Both the position numbers and the translations under genes were made by a program. A stretch of 64,000 nt of DNA, from NCBI GenBank assembly GCA_036012125.1, contig DASCOS010000034.1, forward strand, positions 1-64,000, in the 5' to 3' direction. Positions 1 through 8,662 of the stretch are shown piece by piece. Source of the stretch: Vicinamibacterales bacterium. Its GTDB lineage: Bacteria; Acidobacteriota; Vicinamibacteria; Vicinamibacterales; UBA823. Numbering within the stretch: the stretch's first letter is position 1; each line of letters begins with the position of its first letter. The notes below the pieces were generated by a model. That model saw only the letters and a program-made list of their open reading frames with translations, did not search any database and was not told where the DNA came from.

Positions 1-160
1 GGTAAGGAATTTAGATTCTAATGCACCAGTCCAGAGAGTTGAACCTTCCCCCCGACCAGCGGTAGACTCAAGCCGCAATCCGCACTTGCCCGTAGATTTT
101 CGGTCTCCACATAAGTGCGAGTCCCCTTGGGGACGCCAACTTTGTGGAAAGCATTCTCAC

Positions 161-1240
161 TCAATCGGCGGGGTCATTATGAAAGAACTTAATTATTTCA
201 TCATTCATAAAGTTGAGATCGTTTGAGTCGAATCCAGCTCCAGCTATGTGGCCCCACAGAGTAGGAATGATCCGCAACTCAACTCTTGGTATTTTCTGAG
301 CCTCAGCTTTTAAAGCATCTATATGAAAATACATATCAGTCTCACTCGGCATATATAAAACTCTAGCCTTGATAGAGTTTAACGCTGCTGTGGCATTTCC
401 ATTAAAGCCCGGTGAGTTTCCAATATTATTATTCTGCCAAGTCCTTGCAAGAGCGATAAGATCATTGGCATCCCAAGTTAAAACACGCTCCTCGAACCAA
501 TCGATGACTTCTTCTGCAGAATTAAGCCCCATCTCCCTATAAAGTTCTTGCCTAAACCATTCTTGAGACCATCCCCAACTAGCCCAATGCGCTCCTCCAG
601 CTCTTAGGCCCACTTCAGGAGGTTGTTTATAGTTCCCTTCCATAAACGCGCTATCAGCTTTAATCGCTGAAATAAACCCTTCTAATCGTATTTTTCCATG
701 AGGGTATTCAACTGCTGATCCGGCTATTCCGACAATTGAATGAACAAACTCAGGATAACTAACGCCCCACTGGAAAGCTTGTTGAGCCCCCATAGAAAAA
801 CCTACAACAGCATGAATTTCTTCTACGCCAAACTTTTCTGTGACGAGCCGATATCCAGCTTTGACATTGTCCCTGATAGAGATCAAAGGGAAATTGGGCC
901 CATTAAATGGTGCGGGCGTATTACTTGGAGAGCTTGATAAACCATTTTGAAACATGTCCGTTGCTACGATAAAGAATTTTTCTGGGTCTAGCGCCATCCC
1001 TTTTTTTATTAAGAAATCAAAACCATGATGGTCGCCTAGATATGCTGATGGAACGACTATCAGGTTATCTTTCTCTTCATTAAGTTTTCCATGAGTGACA
1101 TAGGAAAGTTGTGCGTTCGTGAGGGTTGCTCCAGACTCTAATTGAAGATCGCCAAGATTAAACATTTTATGATTTCCATCTGCCAGTAGATGCGTGAAGG
1201 TCAAGCAAAACAGGAATAAGAATTTCCGTTTAATGTTCAT
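161..1240 (-). CDS. Secreted alpha/beta hydrolase, MetX (homoserine O-acyltransferase)-like
   Basis: Alpha/beta-hydrolase related to the MetX acyltransferase family. Numbering from the ATG at 1240, the nucleophile elbow GFSMG places the serine at about 149; an Asp in SETDMYF (about 302) and a His in WGHIAG (about 331) complete a plausible triad. A hydrophobic leader (FLFLFCLTFTHLLA) suggests export, which true cytosolic MetX lacks, so a role in methionine synthesis is doubtful and an exported esterase or acyltransferase is as likely. The ATG is preferred over the GTG 12 bases upstream because a GAG-containing site precedes it. The gene is clearly AT-richer than all its neighbours, with many AAA, ATT and TTT codons, which suggests recent acquisition. 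Family call fairly firm; substrate unknown. Confidence 0.75.
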   Translation of the reverse strand: MNIKRKFLFLFCLTFTHLLADGNHKMFNLGDLQLESGATLTNAQLSYVTHGKLNEEKDNLIVVPSAYLGDHHGFDFLIKKGMALDPEKFFIVATDMFQNGLSSSPSNTPAPFNGPNFPLISIRDNVKAGYRLVTEKFGVEEIHAVVGFSMGAQQAFQWGVSYPEFVHSIVGIAGSAVEYPHGKIRLEGFISAIKADSAFMEGNYKQPPEVGLRAGGAHWASWGWSQEWFRQELYREMGLNSAEEVIDWFEERVLTWDANDLIALARTWQNNNIGNSPGFNGNATAALNSIKARVLYMPSETDMYFHIDALKAEAQKIPRVELRIIPTLWGHIAGAGFDSNDLNFMNDEIIKFFHNDPAD

Positions 1241-1382
1241 ATTTACTCGCACCCAATAGCAGGAAAGACTATCAGTGAGGCTAGATTCTACAACTGGCTG
1301 GTAGAGGGTTAAACGCGGGTTTGTTTAATCGCTCGGCTAACTGGCAATCCGCACGTTCCCCCGTATTTGTGGAGTTCGGCTC

Positions 1383-3224
1383 TCATCCGTTCGCTTCCTG
1401 GACCGCACGGTAGGCGTGCGCAATCGCCGCATTGGTATCGGATGATGCGCCGGCATCTGAATTGGCGATCGTAATTCGGCCGAACGGCTTGCGACCCTGC
1501 ACCCAGGGCTTATCTTCTTCGGAACCGTAGGCCGGCTCCCACAGAAGGTCAGGGCTGTACGAGTACCCGTGCGGCCATCGATTCACGGTGATGCCAGTAA
1601 TGTCGCGCTCCGCATCGAACCCGGCGCCTCCCAGCGCCTGGTCGAGCTGGTCGCGAACGTGATACTCGAACATTGAGAATGGCGTCTCAAGTAAACGCCG
1701 TCTGCCTGCGCGCCACTGCTCCGGTCCCTGGATATCGCCGAAGTACGGCACATAGCACATGTGCAGCACCATCGGGTCATCGGGCGATGCGCCGAAGCTG
1801 TAGTTGCCGAGTGACACAGGATAGTCGAGTTCGACCTGCTTGAAAAAGTCGTTGGTGTAGAAGACGAAGCTGATGCCGAGTTCCGCAAACCAGTGCCAGT
1901 TCGGAATCATCACCTTCGTGTAGGTGAGTGGAATCTTGACGTTGTACGCCAGTCCCTGCCGCTGGGTCTCGGGTAGTTCCGGACATATATAGGGAATCGC
2001 ACTGTTGTAGCAGGCCAGAATGCATTTCCTCGCCCGCACGGCGTGGACATCTCCCCCATGCACATACGTCACGTCGACAGCTCTCGAGTCCGCTGTGTGT
2101 TCGACGTTGACGACGGTGCTATTCAGACGGATGCCGAGATCTGCACCCTCCTGATCGAGCAAGGTGTAGTCAAGGTGAGCCGTTACGCTGTCCTCCATCG
2201 TGCTACCGGGCAGCGCTTCAGGAATCAGCTTTCGAACCAGCAACCTGGCAACAGAAGCGTTGCCGTCCGGGAAGTGAAAGATGTAGGGCTCACTGCCCCG
2301 GCCACCTTCTCGCTTCACTGTGTGCTCGAGGCCAGGCATGCCGCCACCGTCGGAGTATCCAAGGATGTAGATTGCCGGCACTTCGTCCATGCCGACGCAC
2401 CAGTAACTCATGCCCCATCGTTGGTACATCTCCAGTACTTGCTCATCGACTCTCACGTAATCGCGCAGGTAAGTCCGGTAGCTGATCCTGCTGAGCAGGC
2501 CGACCTTTTCTTCGCGTGACATTCCCGGAAGGTAATCGACCTCGGCGCTAAACGCGCGAACGAGATCCGCCTTGGCCTTGTCACTCATTGGCGTTTCAGC
2601 CGCAAACTCCTCCCAGGGGCGACTACCGTAGCCGCGGACCAACTTGCGCTCACCGTAGGTTCCGCTGTCGTACGCGATGGCGTAGGACAGATTCAGTGAA
2701 TTGTAGAGTTCTTGATTGTAGTAGTCGTAAAAGCGCTCGACGTCGATGCCAATATCTTTCAGCAACTCTTTGGAAACGTCCGCATACCCGGACGGCGTGT
2801 CGATGGATTCGGTACCGCCGTAGGCAATTCGAGTCTCGCTACCCACCTGGAATTCGTTGCGCTTGGCGTGGCCACCGAAATCGTCATGATTGTCGAGGAC
2901 CAGGATGCTGGCCCTGGGATATTCCCTTCGGAAAAAATGTGCCGCCGAAAGACCACTGATGCCACCACCAACGACAACCAGATCGTATTCCCGCTCGGGA
3001 GCGCCCCTCGGCCAAGTCATGCCGGATACCCGCGCGTGCATGGTCTCCCATGAACCGTCGTGGCTGCCACGAAGGCCAGTCTTGGCAGGCGGGTAATAGT
3101 CGGTGCCTAGCTGAAAGTTCGATGCATCGGCGCCGAATACGTCCGTCCACGGATTCAAGAGCGACGCGCCGATTGCAACCTGGGTGCCGTTCAGGAAATC
3201 GCGTCGAGTAATTCTCCCTTTCAT
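1383..3224 (-). CDS. Tat-exported FAD-dependent oxidoreductase, spermidine dehydrogenase-like
   Basis: The 613-residue flavoprotein begins with a twin-arginine signal (RITRRDFLNG, then a hydrophobic stretch), so it should be exported folded with its cofactor. The Rossmann dinucleotide-binding motif DLVVVGGGISGLSAAHF lies at about residues 81-97, followed by DNHDDFGGHAKRNEF, a pattern I associate with the SpdH-type spermidine dehydrogenase family (oxidative cleavage of spermidine with a respiratory acceptor). The length matches that family. The start is supported by GGAGGGGCA just upstream of ATG. The gene stands alone, divergent from the lectin-like gene. The FAD oxidoreductase call is secure; spermidine as substrate is inferred from remembered family similarity only. 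Confidence 0.75.
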   Translation of the reverse strand: MKGRITRRDFLNGTQVAIGASLLNPWTDVFGADASNFQLGTDYYPPAKTGLRGSHDGSWETMHARVSGMTWPRGAPEREYDLVVVGGGISGLSAAHFFRREYPRASILVLDNHDDFGGHAKRNEFQVGSETRIAYGGTESIDTPSGYADVSKELLKDIGIDVERFYDYYNQELYNSLNLSYAIAYDSGTYGERKLVRGYGSRPWEEFAAETPMSDKAKADLVRAFSAEVDYLPGMSREEKVGLLSRISYRTYLRDYVRVDEQVLEMYQRWGMSYWCVGMDEVPAIYILGYSDGGGMPGLEHTVKREGGRGSEPYIFHFPDGNASVARLLVRKLIPEALPGSTMEDSVTAHLDYTLLDQEGADLGIRLNSTVVNVEHTADSRAVDVTYVHGGDVHAVRARKCILACYNSAIPYICPELPETQRQGLAYNVKIPLTYTKVMIPNWHWFAELGISFVFYTNDFFKQVELDYPVSLGNYSFGASPDDPMVLHMCYVPYFGDIQGPEQWRAGRRRLLETPFSMFEYHVRDQLDQALGGAGFDAERDITGITVNRWPHGYSYSPDLLWEPAYGSEEDKPWVQGRKPFGRITIANSDAGASSDTNAAIAHAYRAVQEANG

Positions 3225-3365
3225 TGCCCCTCCACCCTGACTATACAGGAAAGAACTGGTCGACTAACTGGCAAGACTAACTTCGTCCTCTATGCGAATA
3301 CACCACTAAACGTGTACTGGATTGATTATCATTGTAGCAACTGAAACAGACCCGGGAGAAACACG

Positions 3366-4043
3366 ATGATAACTACTAAGCGGAACTTGATGACAGTTAC
3401 TGCGGCTGTAACCGCATTGGTGTTCACCGGATTTTCGACCGGTGCACAGCAACAGAGTGACGAGCCGCCCGAGATGGGTTTCTTTCTCACTAGCGTCGGC
3501 CTCGGTGATGGCGGCAACTTGGGCGGCCTGGCAGGCGCTGACGCACATTGCCAGGCACTGGCCAACGCAGCAGGTGGCGGTGGGCGCACATGGCGGGCCT
3601 ATTTGAGCACTCAGGGACCAGGCGCGGTCGATGCTCGTGACCGAATAGGGTCAGGACCCTGGGCAAATGCAGATGGCCTGGTTGTGGCCACCAGTGTAGA
3701 AAACTTGCACTACGACAACTCGAATTTCAACTGGGAACACACTCTGGATGAGAATGGGGCTCAAGTCGCCTCGCGCATAGACGGGGACCCCGACTTTACG
3801 GAACACGACGTTCTAACCGGCTCACAAATTGATGGCACTGCTTTTCCGGCGGGTGAAGACCAAACGTGTCACAACTGGACCAGCAATGACGAGGGCAGTG
3901 CAAGAGTAGGCCATGCCGACCGCTACTCTTTCACGACGCCAGGCTCTCCCTGGAATTCTTCCCACGGGACACCGGGTTGCACGCAAGAGAATCTCGTCAG
4001 CGTTGGAGGGGCAGGCTTGCTTTACTGTTTTGCCACCAACTGA
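3366..4043 (+). CDS. Secreted DUF1554-like (C-type-lectin/endostatin-like fold) protein
   Basis: A 225-residue protein with an N-terminal signal peptide (hydrophobic segment ending near STGAQQ). The mature part has the pattern FFLTSVGLGDGGNLGGLAGA followed by a Cys-containing helix HCQALA, TWRAYLST, a TCHNWTS element and a final YCFATN. This is the layout of DUF1554/endostatin-like lectin-fold domains found in secreted leptospiral and proteobacterial proteins. Four cysteines (in HCQ, TCHNW, GCTQE and YCFA) could form two disulfides, as expected for a periplasmic or surface protein. GGGAGAAACACG upstream of ATG is a good ribosome site. It is monocistronic and its ligand is unknown. The domain call rests on motif memory, so moderate confidence. 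Confidence 0.6.
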   Translation: MITTKRNLMTVTAAVTALVFTGFSTGAQQQSDEPPEMGFFLTSVGLGDGGNLGGLAGADAHCQALANAAGGGGRTWRAYLSTQGPGAVDARDRIGSGPWANADGLVVATSVENLHYDNSNFNWEHTLDENGAQVASRIDGDPDFTEHDVLTGSQIDGTAFPAGEDQTCHNWTSNDEGSARVGHADRYSFTTPGSPWNSSHGTPGCTQENLVSVGGAGLLYCFATN

Positions 4044-4191
4044 CCTAGGGGGCAGGGTTCAAGACATGAAGTCCATGCGCTTAGAACCGTGAAGGATTGT
4101 CAGGATGGCCAAAGCTGGCACGAACAACTTAGCATCCTCCTGTTCTTGAAGTGTTGGTCAGCATTCCATTTGGAGCAAGGCTGTATTTCCT

Positions 4192-5694
4192 ATGAGTAAC
4201 GAGGCGAACCAGGTCAGGCACGAACCCACATTGGGTCAGGCCCTGACACCAGTGGCCCTGTTGATCGGCTTACTCGCGTCGTCCGTGTACTTGTTCGGAG
4301 ACAGTTCTTCTTCAGGTCCGAACCAGATCGCCCTCATTTTTGCCGCCGGCCTAACGATCATTATTGCCATCAGAAATGGTTACACCTGGAAAGAAATGGA
4401 ACGAGGCATGGTGGGTGGAATCTCACTGGCCATGGGGGCGCTCCTGATTCTTCTCGCGGTTGGATCACTGATCGGCACATGGATTTTGGCTGGCATCGTG
4501 CCAACCATGATTTATTACGGGCTTCAGATTCTCTTCCCGACCATCTTCTATGGTGCAGCGGCCGTGATTTGTGGCCTGGTCGCACTGGCGACTGGTAGTT
4601 CATGGACAACCGCCAGCACGATTGGCATTGGCTTGATGGGGGTGGCTGTGACCCAAGACCTGAATCTCGGATTAGCAGCCGGCGCAATCATTTCAGGGGC
4701 TTACTTCGGGGACAAACTGTCGCCCTTATCGGATACGACAAATTTAGCTGCGGCGATGGCCGGTGCTGACTTGTTTACACACATCCGACATATGCTGTGG
4801 ACAACGACACCGAGTTTCCTTATTGCCGTTGGGTTCTTTGTCATTGCTGGATTCGTGGGCGCACAGCCTGCACCAACGGACAACCTGGAGGTCGTCCTCC
4901 GTGATTTAGAGGCGCAATTTTCCATCGGCCTGCATCTTCTGCTCCCCGTTATTCTTGTCATCGTCCTGGTACTGAAGAAAATGCCGGCGTTTCCGGCAAT
5001 TTTTCTGGGCGCATTAGTCGGCGGGCTTTTCGCAGCAGTGTTTCAACAGGCAACCGTCCTCACCTACGTGGGCGAAACAGATCTACCGAGGTCCGTGGCT
5101 CTGATCAAGGGTGTCTGGATTGCCATGTTCGATGGCTTCGTGCTGAATTCTGGGAATGCCACGCTCGATGAGTTGCTCAGTCGCGGGGGGATGTCCAGCA
5201 TGTTCGGGACAATCTGGCTCATCATGACCGCGATGATGTTTGGCGGCGCCATGGAAGCAAGCAGAATGTTGCAGAGAATCGCAGACGGTATTTTGAGCTT
5301 CGTTCGCGGCACGGCCAGCCTCATTGCAGCCACCATCGTGACGTGCATCAGCACGAACGTTATCGCGTCCGACCAATATATTTCCATCGTGCTCCCGGGC
5401 CGAATTTTTCGGGCCGAATACCGGAATCGTAAACTGCACCCAAAAAATCTGTCACGAACGATTGAAGATTCCGGCACCCTGACATCACCACTGATCCCCT
5501 GGAATACCTGTGGGGCCTTTATGTCGCAAGCACTCGGCGTGGCCACGTTGACTTACCTGCCATTTTGTTTTTTTAATCTGATAAGCCCTCTAATAGCAGC
5601 CATTTACGGGTATGCAAACTTTACGATTGAAAAATTGGAGGCGTCCGACTCCGACGAACCTGAGGACATTGAACACGCCCTCGGACCGCGGTAG
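4192..5694 (+). CDS. nhaC: Na+/H+ antiporter, NhaC family
   Basis: A 500-residue polytopic inner-membrane protein with about 11-12 hydrophobic segments. Diagnostic NhaC-family features are the glycine-rich SGAYFGDKLSPLSDTTNLAA block in the first half and the related NVIASDQYISIVLPGR and EDSGTLTSPLIPWNTCGAF segments in the second half. The family exchanges cytoplasmic Na+ for external H+, consistent with a sodium-rich habitat and with the sodium:solute symporter at 11.6 kb. No gene is fused or closely coupled on either side. The ribosome site is weak (an AGG about 13 bases upstream of ATG), and I see no better alternative start. Confidence 0.9.
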   Translation: MSNEANQVRHEPTLGQALTPVALLIGLLASSVYLFGDSSSSGPNQIALIFAAGLTIIIAIRNGYTWKEMERGMVGGISLAMGALLILLAVGSLIGTWILAGIVPTMIYYGLQILFPTIFYGAAAVICGLVALATGSSWTTASTIGIGLMGVAVTQDLNLGLAAGAIISGAYFGDKLSPLSDTTNLAAAMAGADLFTHIRHMLWTTTPSFLIAVGFFVIAGFVGAQPAPTDNLEVVLRDLEAQFSIGLHLLLPVILVIVLVLKKMPAFPAIFLGALVGGLFAAVFQQATVLTYVGETDLPRSVALIKGVWIAMFDGFVLNSGNATLDELLSRGGMSSMFGTIWLIMTAMMFGGAMEASRMLQRIADGILSFVRGTASLIAATIVTCISTNVIASDQYISIVLPGRIFRAEYRNRKLHPKNLSRTIEDSGTLTSPLIPWNTCGAFMSQALGVATLTYLPFCFFNLISPLIAAIYGYANFTIEKLEASDSDEPEDIEHALGPR

Positions 5695-5846
5695 GCTCCA
5701 AACCGACTCAGCGCATTTCCCTGGATTTTCGGCGTTTATCTGGTAGTGGTAGGATTGTCCCTCGCGAATTCGCTAAATGCTGAAGCCGCCGGGCGATGGG
5801 GCCGAGAACACGGGCCACTGAACGCCTGGTCGATGGGAGAGAGACC

Positions 5847-7004
5847 ATGTCATCGTCACGATACCTAATAACCACATTGCTAGTGAGCGGTGCGCTCGTA
5901 GTTGGTGGGTGCGCCACCGAGCCCGAGCCCACCGCCGAACCCGCTCCGCCACAGGGCAACATCATCACGGGTGAAGGCCTACCGAACCCGACCTCGACCG
6001 TAATCGAGAATTGGGGCGACCTGCCCGAAGGCCGCGAGTGGGGCTCGACCGCCGGCATCGACATCGACCCGTTCGACGGCCAGGTCTGGGCTTACGAGCG
6101 TTGCGGCGCCGGCAACTTCGGTGCCGGAGCGGCGGTCAACTGCGACTCCAATCCTGTTGACCCGATCTTTAAGTTTGACCGCACCACTGGGGAAGTCCTG
6201 GAGAACTTCGGTGGAGGCGTCATGGTCACGCCGCACGGCATTCACGTGGATGCCGAGGGAAACGTTTGGGTGACCGACTTTGCGGTGAACGAAGAGGGAA
6301 CCAAAGGGCATCAGGTCCACAAGTTCAGCTCCTCGGGCGAGCTGCTGATGAGCCTCGGCACTGCGGGCCAGGCGGGGAGCGGCCCGAACCAGTTTAACCA
6401 GCCGAACGACGTGGCCATCGGACCGGACGGCAGCATCTATGTCGGGGACGGACACAACGGCCAGGGCATGACCACTGGACAGGCAATGGCCGCAGGACGT
6501 GAAGCGGGCTCCACCGGCCGCATCATGAAGTTTTCGGCCGACGGTACGTTCATTAAAGAGTGGGGACAGATCGGGACGCTACACGGCGAGTTCCGCACAC
6601 CCCACGCGTTGGCGTTCGATTCTGCAGGACGCCTCTTCGTGGCCGACCGAGGGAACCATCGCATCGAGATCTTCGACCAGGACGGCAACTATCTCGACTC
6701 CCGTTACTCCTACGGGCGCATCAGCGGTATCTTCATCACCGGGGACAACATGCTGTATGCGATCGACTCCGAGTCGAGCGGGACGAGCCATCCAGCCTGG
6801 AGCAACGGTGTGCGCATCGGGCCCTTGAACGAGGACCGCATCACGGGCTTCATCCCGCCGTTTGATTCGGATTCACGGCCCTACCAGGGCGCAGCTGGCG
6901 AAGGCATCGCGGTCGACGCAGACGGCAATGTGTATGCTGCCGAAGGCCCGAACTCACTCAGCTGGGCTGGTGGAGCGTTCACCAAATACGCGGTCGGTCA
7001 ATAA
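5847..7004 (+). CDS. NHL-repeat beta-propeller lipoprotein (peptidyl-hydroxyglycine alpha-amidating lyase-like)
   Basis: An exported six-bladed NHL propeller. The ATG at 5847 is preferred to the in-frame ATG at 5796 because GGGAGAGAG lies directly upstream and because it gives a clean lipoprotein signal ending in the lipobox VVGGC. Repeats are visible as TPHGIHVDAEGNVWVTD, QPNDVAIGPDGSIYVGDG, TPHALAFDSAGRLFVADR, GNMLYAIDS-type and AGEGIAVDADGNVYAAE segments. Conserved His residues at the blade starts (TPHG, TPHA) fit the metal-site pattern of the amidating-lyase (PAL) branch, but the substrate is unknown. It is a paralogue of the proteins at 29.2 kb and 46.7 kb. A convergent hairpin terminator follows. 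Confidence 0.8.
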   Translation: MSSSRYLITTLLVSGALVVGGCATEPEPTAEPAPPQGNIITGEGLPNPTSTVIENWGDLPEGREWGSTAGIDIDPFDGQVWAYERCGAGNFGAGAAVNCDSNPVDPIFKFDRTTGEVLENFGGGVMVTPHGIHVDAEGNVWVTDFAVNEEGTKGHQVHKFSSSGELLMSLGTAGQAGSGPNQFNQPNDVAIGPDGSIYVGDGHNGQGMTTGQAMAAGREAGSTGRIMKFSADGTFIKEWGQIGTLHGEFRTPHALAFDSAGRLFVADRGNHRIEIFDQDGNYLDSRYSYGRISGIFITGDNMLYAIDSESSGTSHPAWSNGVRIGPLNEDRITGFIPPFDSDSRPYQGAAGEGIAVDADGNVYAAEGPNSLSWAGGAFTKYAVGQ

Positions 7005-7017
7005 AGTACTCCGTGGG

Positions 7018-7043
7018 CGCTCCAGTCATACACGGCTGGAGCG
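7018..7043. terminator. Bidirectional hairpin terminator between convergent genes
   Basis: CGCTCCAG and CTGGAGCG form a perfect 8-bp stem with a 10-base loop, centred between the NHL lipoprotein stop and the amidohydrolase stop. It has no strong U-tract, so it may rely on Rho or act mainly as a 3' stabiliser. Confidence 0.55.
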
Positions 7044-7070
7044 TCCTACCCATGCTCGCTGGACTCGCCC

Positions 7071-8609
7071 TTATCGACGGCGTGGTAATCGCGGCACCGT
7101 AATAGGGCCCGCCGCTTCTACCTGAGACCAGATCCGACGACCCACCCTGTCGGCCTCGGCGATGATGCTGTCCTCATCCATCGTGAGGACCTCACGGTTG
7201 CGCATGACGAACTGGCCATCCACCATCACGGACTCGATGTCGGACGGTTGCCCGTTGTGAATCCACGCGGACACGATTCGCCCAGCTGGCACGAGGTGGG
7301 CGCGTTGTGTGTCCAGTATGATCAGGTCTGCCTTTTTCCCGACCTCGAGCGAGCCAAGGTGTGCTTCCTGACCGACGGCTCGCGCACTGCCTAGCGTGGC
7401 GTCGTCAAGCATGTCTTCCGGCTGCGGCCGTGTGCCGGGAAACGGGTCATCGCGTGAGATGCGTTCCGTCAGAAGGGCGACCTTCATGACCCCGAACATA
7501 TCGTTGGTATTGTTGTCGGTGCCGTTCGCGATCGGACACCCCGCCTCTCGGAGTTTCGCAATCGGGGGAATAACCCCTCGGTTCGCGGCCATGTTGGCCT
7601 GATGCGAAATCACGGTACCGGTGCGCCCGAGCAAGGCGATGTCGGCATCGCTGACATAGCGGCAGTGCGCCGCAAACAGCCGAGGGCCGAGGAACTCATG
7701 TTGATCAAGAAACGCCGGCGGACGCATTCCGTGGTGTCGCACCATGAATTCGACCTCCGCGACGCTCTGCGAGAGGTGAATGGTGTATCCCAGGTCGTGT
7801 TGCTCCGCGAACGCGCGGATGGCACGCAGTAGTTCAGGCGAGGAGGTCTCAGCCAGGGCGGCTGCCGGAAACACACTGATGCGTCCCTGATTCGCGCCGT
7901 GCCACGTCGTGAACAGGTCGCTGATCCGCTGCAAACCTTCGTCCCTCCGTCGGGCTGAGAACCTGGGAGTGTCGCTGTTCGCGAGCCCACCCGGGGACAT
8001 CGGCCCAGCCACATTCTCGCTGTCACGGACCGACTCCGCGAACACACAGCGCAGGCCTGTCTGCGCCAGTGCCGCGGCGGAGCGACTGATGTTTCCGGTG
8101 TATTCCACAATCGTGGTGGTCCCGGTCCGGATGGCTTCCAGAGCCGCAACGGTCACCATCAGCGTGGCCTCTTCCCCCTCGAGGAGACTGCCGGGCCGAA
8201 CGGCCAGGCGTGCGGAATTCGGAAATCCGAAGTCTTCGTTGAACCCCCTAGCGAGGACAGCCCCCATATGGGCATGACAGTTGATGAGACCGGGGAGTAA
8301 CGCCTTGCCCCGTCCGTCGTAGACATCGGCGTTGGGATGCGTTTCGAGCGCCTGGTCGGTGGGACCGATTGCCACGATGCGGTCATCTTCGACCACGAGT
8401 GCCACGTCATCTTGCACTCCATCGGGACCGATGACGGTGGTATGAGCGAAGACCACGGTCCTACTCGAGGTGGCCTGAGCTCGAAGGTCGCGTTGCCCGA
8501 GAAGGAATGCCGCGGCACCGGCACCGGCGAGCATTTGCCGACGGCTGAAGGTGCCCTCCTTCTGTGATGACTGCGAAGACGACTTAGAATTACCGGTCAA
8601 CTTAGCCAT
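7071..8609 (-). CDS. Tat-exported amidohydrolase (chlorohydrolase/SAH-deaminase-like)
   Basis: A 512-residue metal-dependent hydrolase of the amidohydrolase superfamily. A twin-arginine leader FSRRQMLAGAGAAAFLLG predicts Tat export. The barrel carries the first metal pair His112-x-His114 (LPGLINCHAHMG), later His residues in YTIHLSQS and FAAHCRYV, and the terminal Asp in NGTDNNTND. This is the layout of the TrzN/MtaD/SsnA branch, which removes amino or chloro groups from heterocycles. The C-terminal LGSLEVGKKADLIILD completes the beta-sandwich typical of the family. GAGGT lies about 10 bases upstream of ATG. The neighbouring sulfatase is on the same strand 53 bases away, but I see no functional link. 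The substrate cannot be told from sequence. Confidence 0.82.
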   Translation of the reverse strand: MAKLTGNSKSSSQSSQKEGTFSRRQMLAGAGAAAFLLGQRDLRAQATSSRTVVFAHTTVIGPDGVQDDVALVVEDDRIVAIGPTDQALETHPNADVYDGRGKALLPGLINCHAHMGAVLARGFNEDFGFPNSARLAVRPGSLLEGEEATLMVTVAALEAIRTGTTTIVEYTGNISRSAAALAQTGLRCVFAESVRDSENVAGPMSPGGLANSDTPRFSARRRDEGLQRISDLFTTWHGANQGRISVFPAAALAETSSPELLRAIRAFAEQHDLGYTIHLSQSVAEVEFMVRHHGMRPPAFLDQHEFLGPRLFAAHCRYVSDADIALLGRTGTVISHQANMAANRGVIPPIAKLREAGCPIANGTDNNTNDMFGVMKVALLTERISRDDPFPGTRPQPEDMLDDATLGSARAVGQEAHLGSLEVGKKADLIILDTQRAHLVPAGRIVSAWIHNGQPSDIESVMVDGQFVMRNREVLTMDEDSIIAEADRVGRRIWSQVEAAGPITVPRLPRRR

Positions 8610-8662
8610 GGTGCATTACCTCGCTTCGGCCGATGCTTGTCTCGGGCCGCACTCGAATCCGG

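Noticed and set aside
2-226. Open plus-strand frame at the window start
   Set aside because: It runs through the hydrolase 3' end on the opposite strand and translates to a sequence without coding character; chance.
75-1355. att sites of an integrated element
   Set aside because: The repeats are short and imperfect and no integrase gene is present; reported only as a weak direct-repeat observation.
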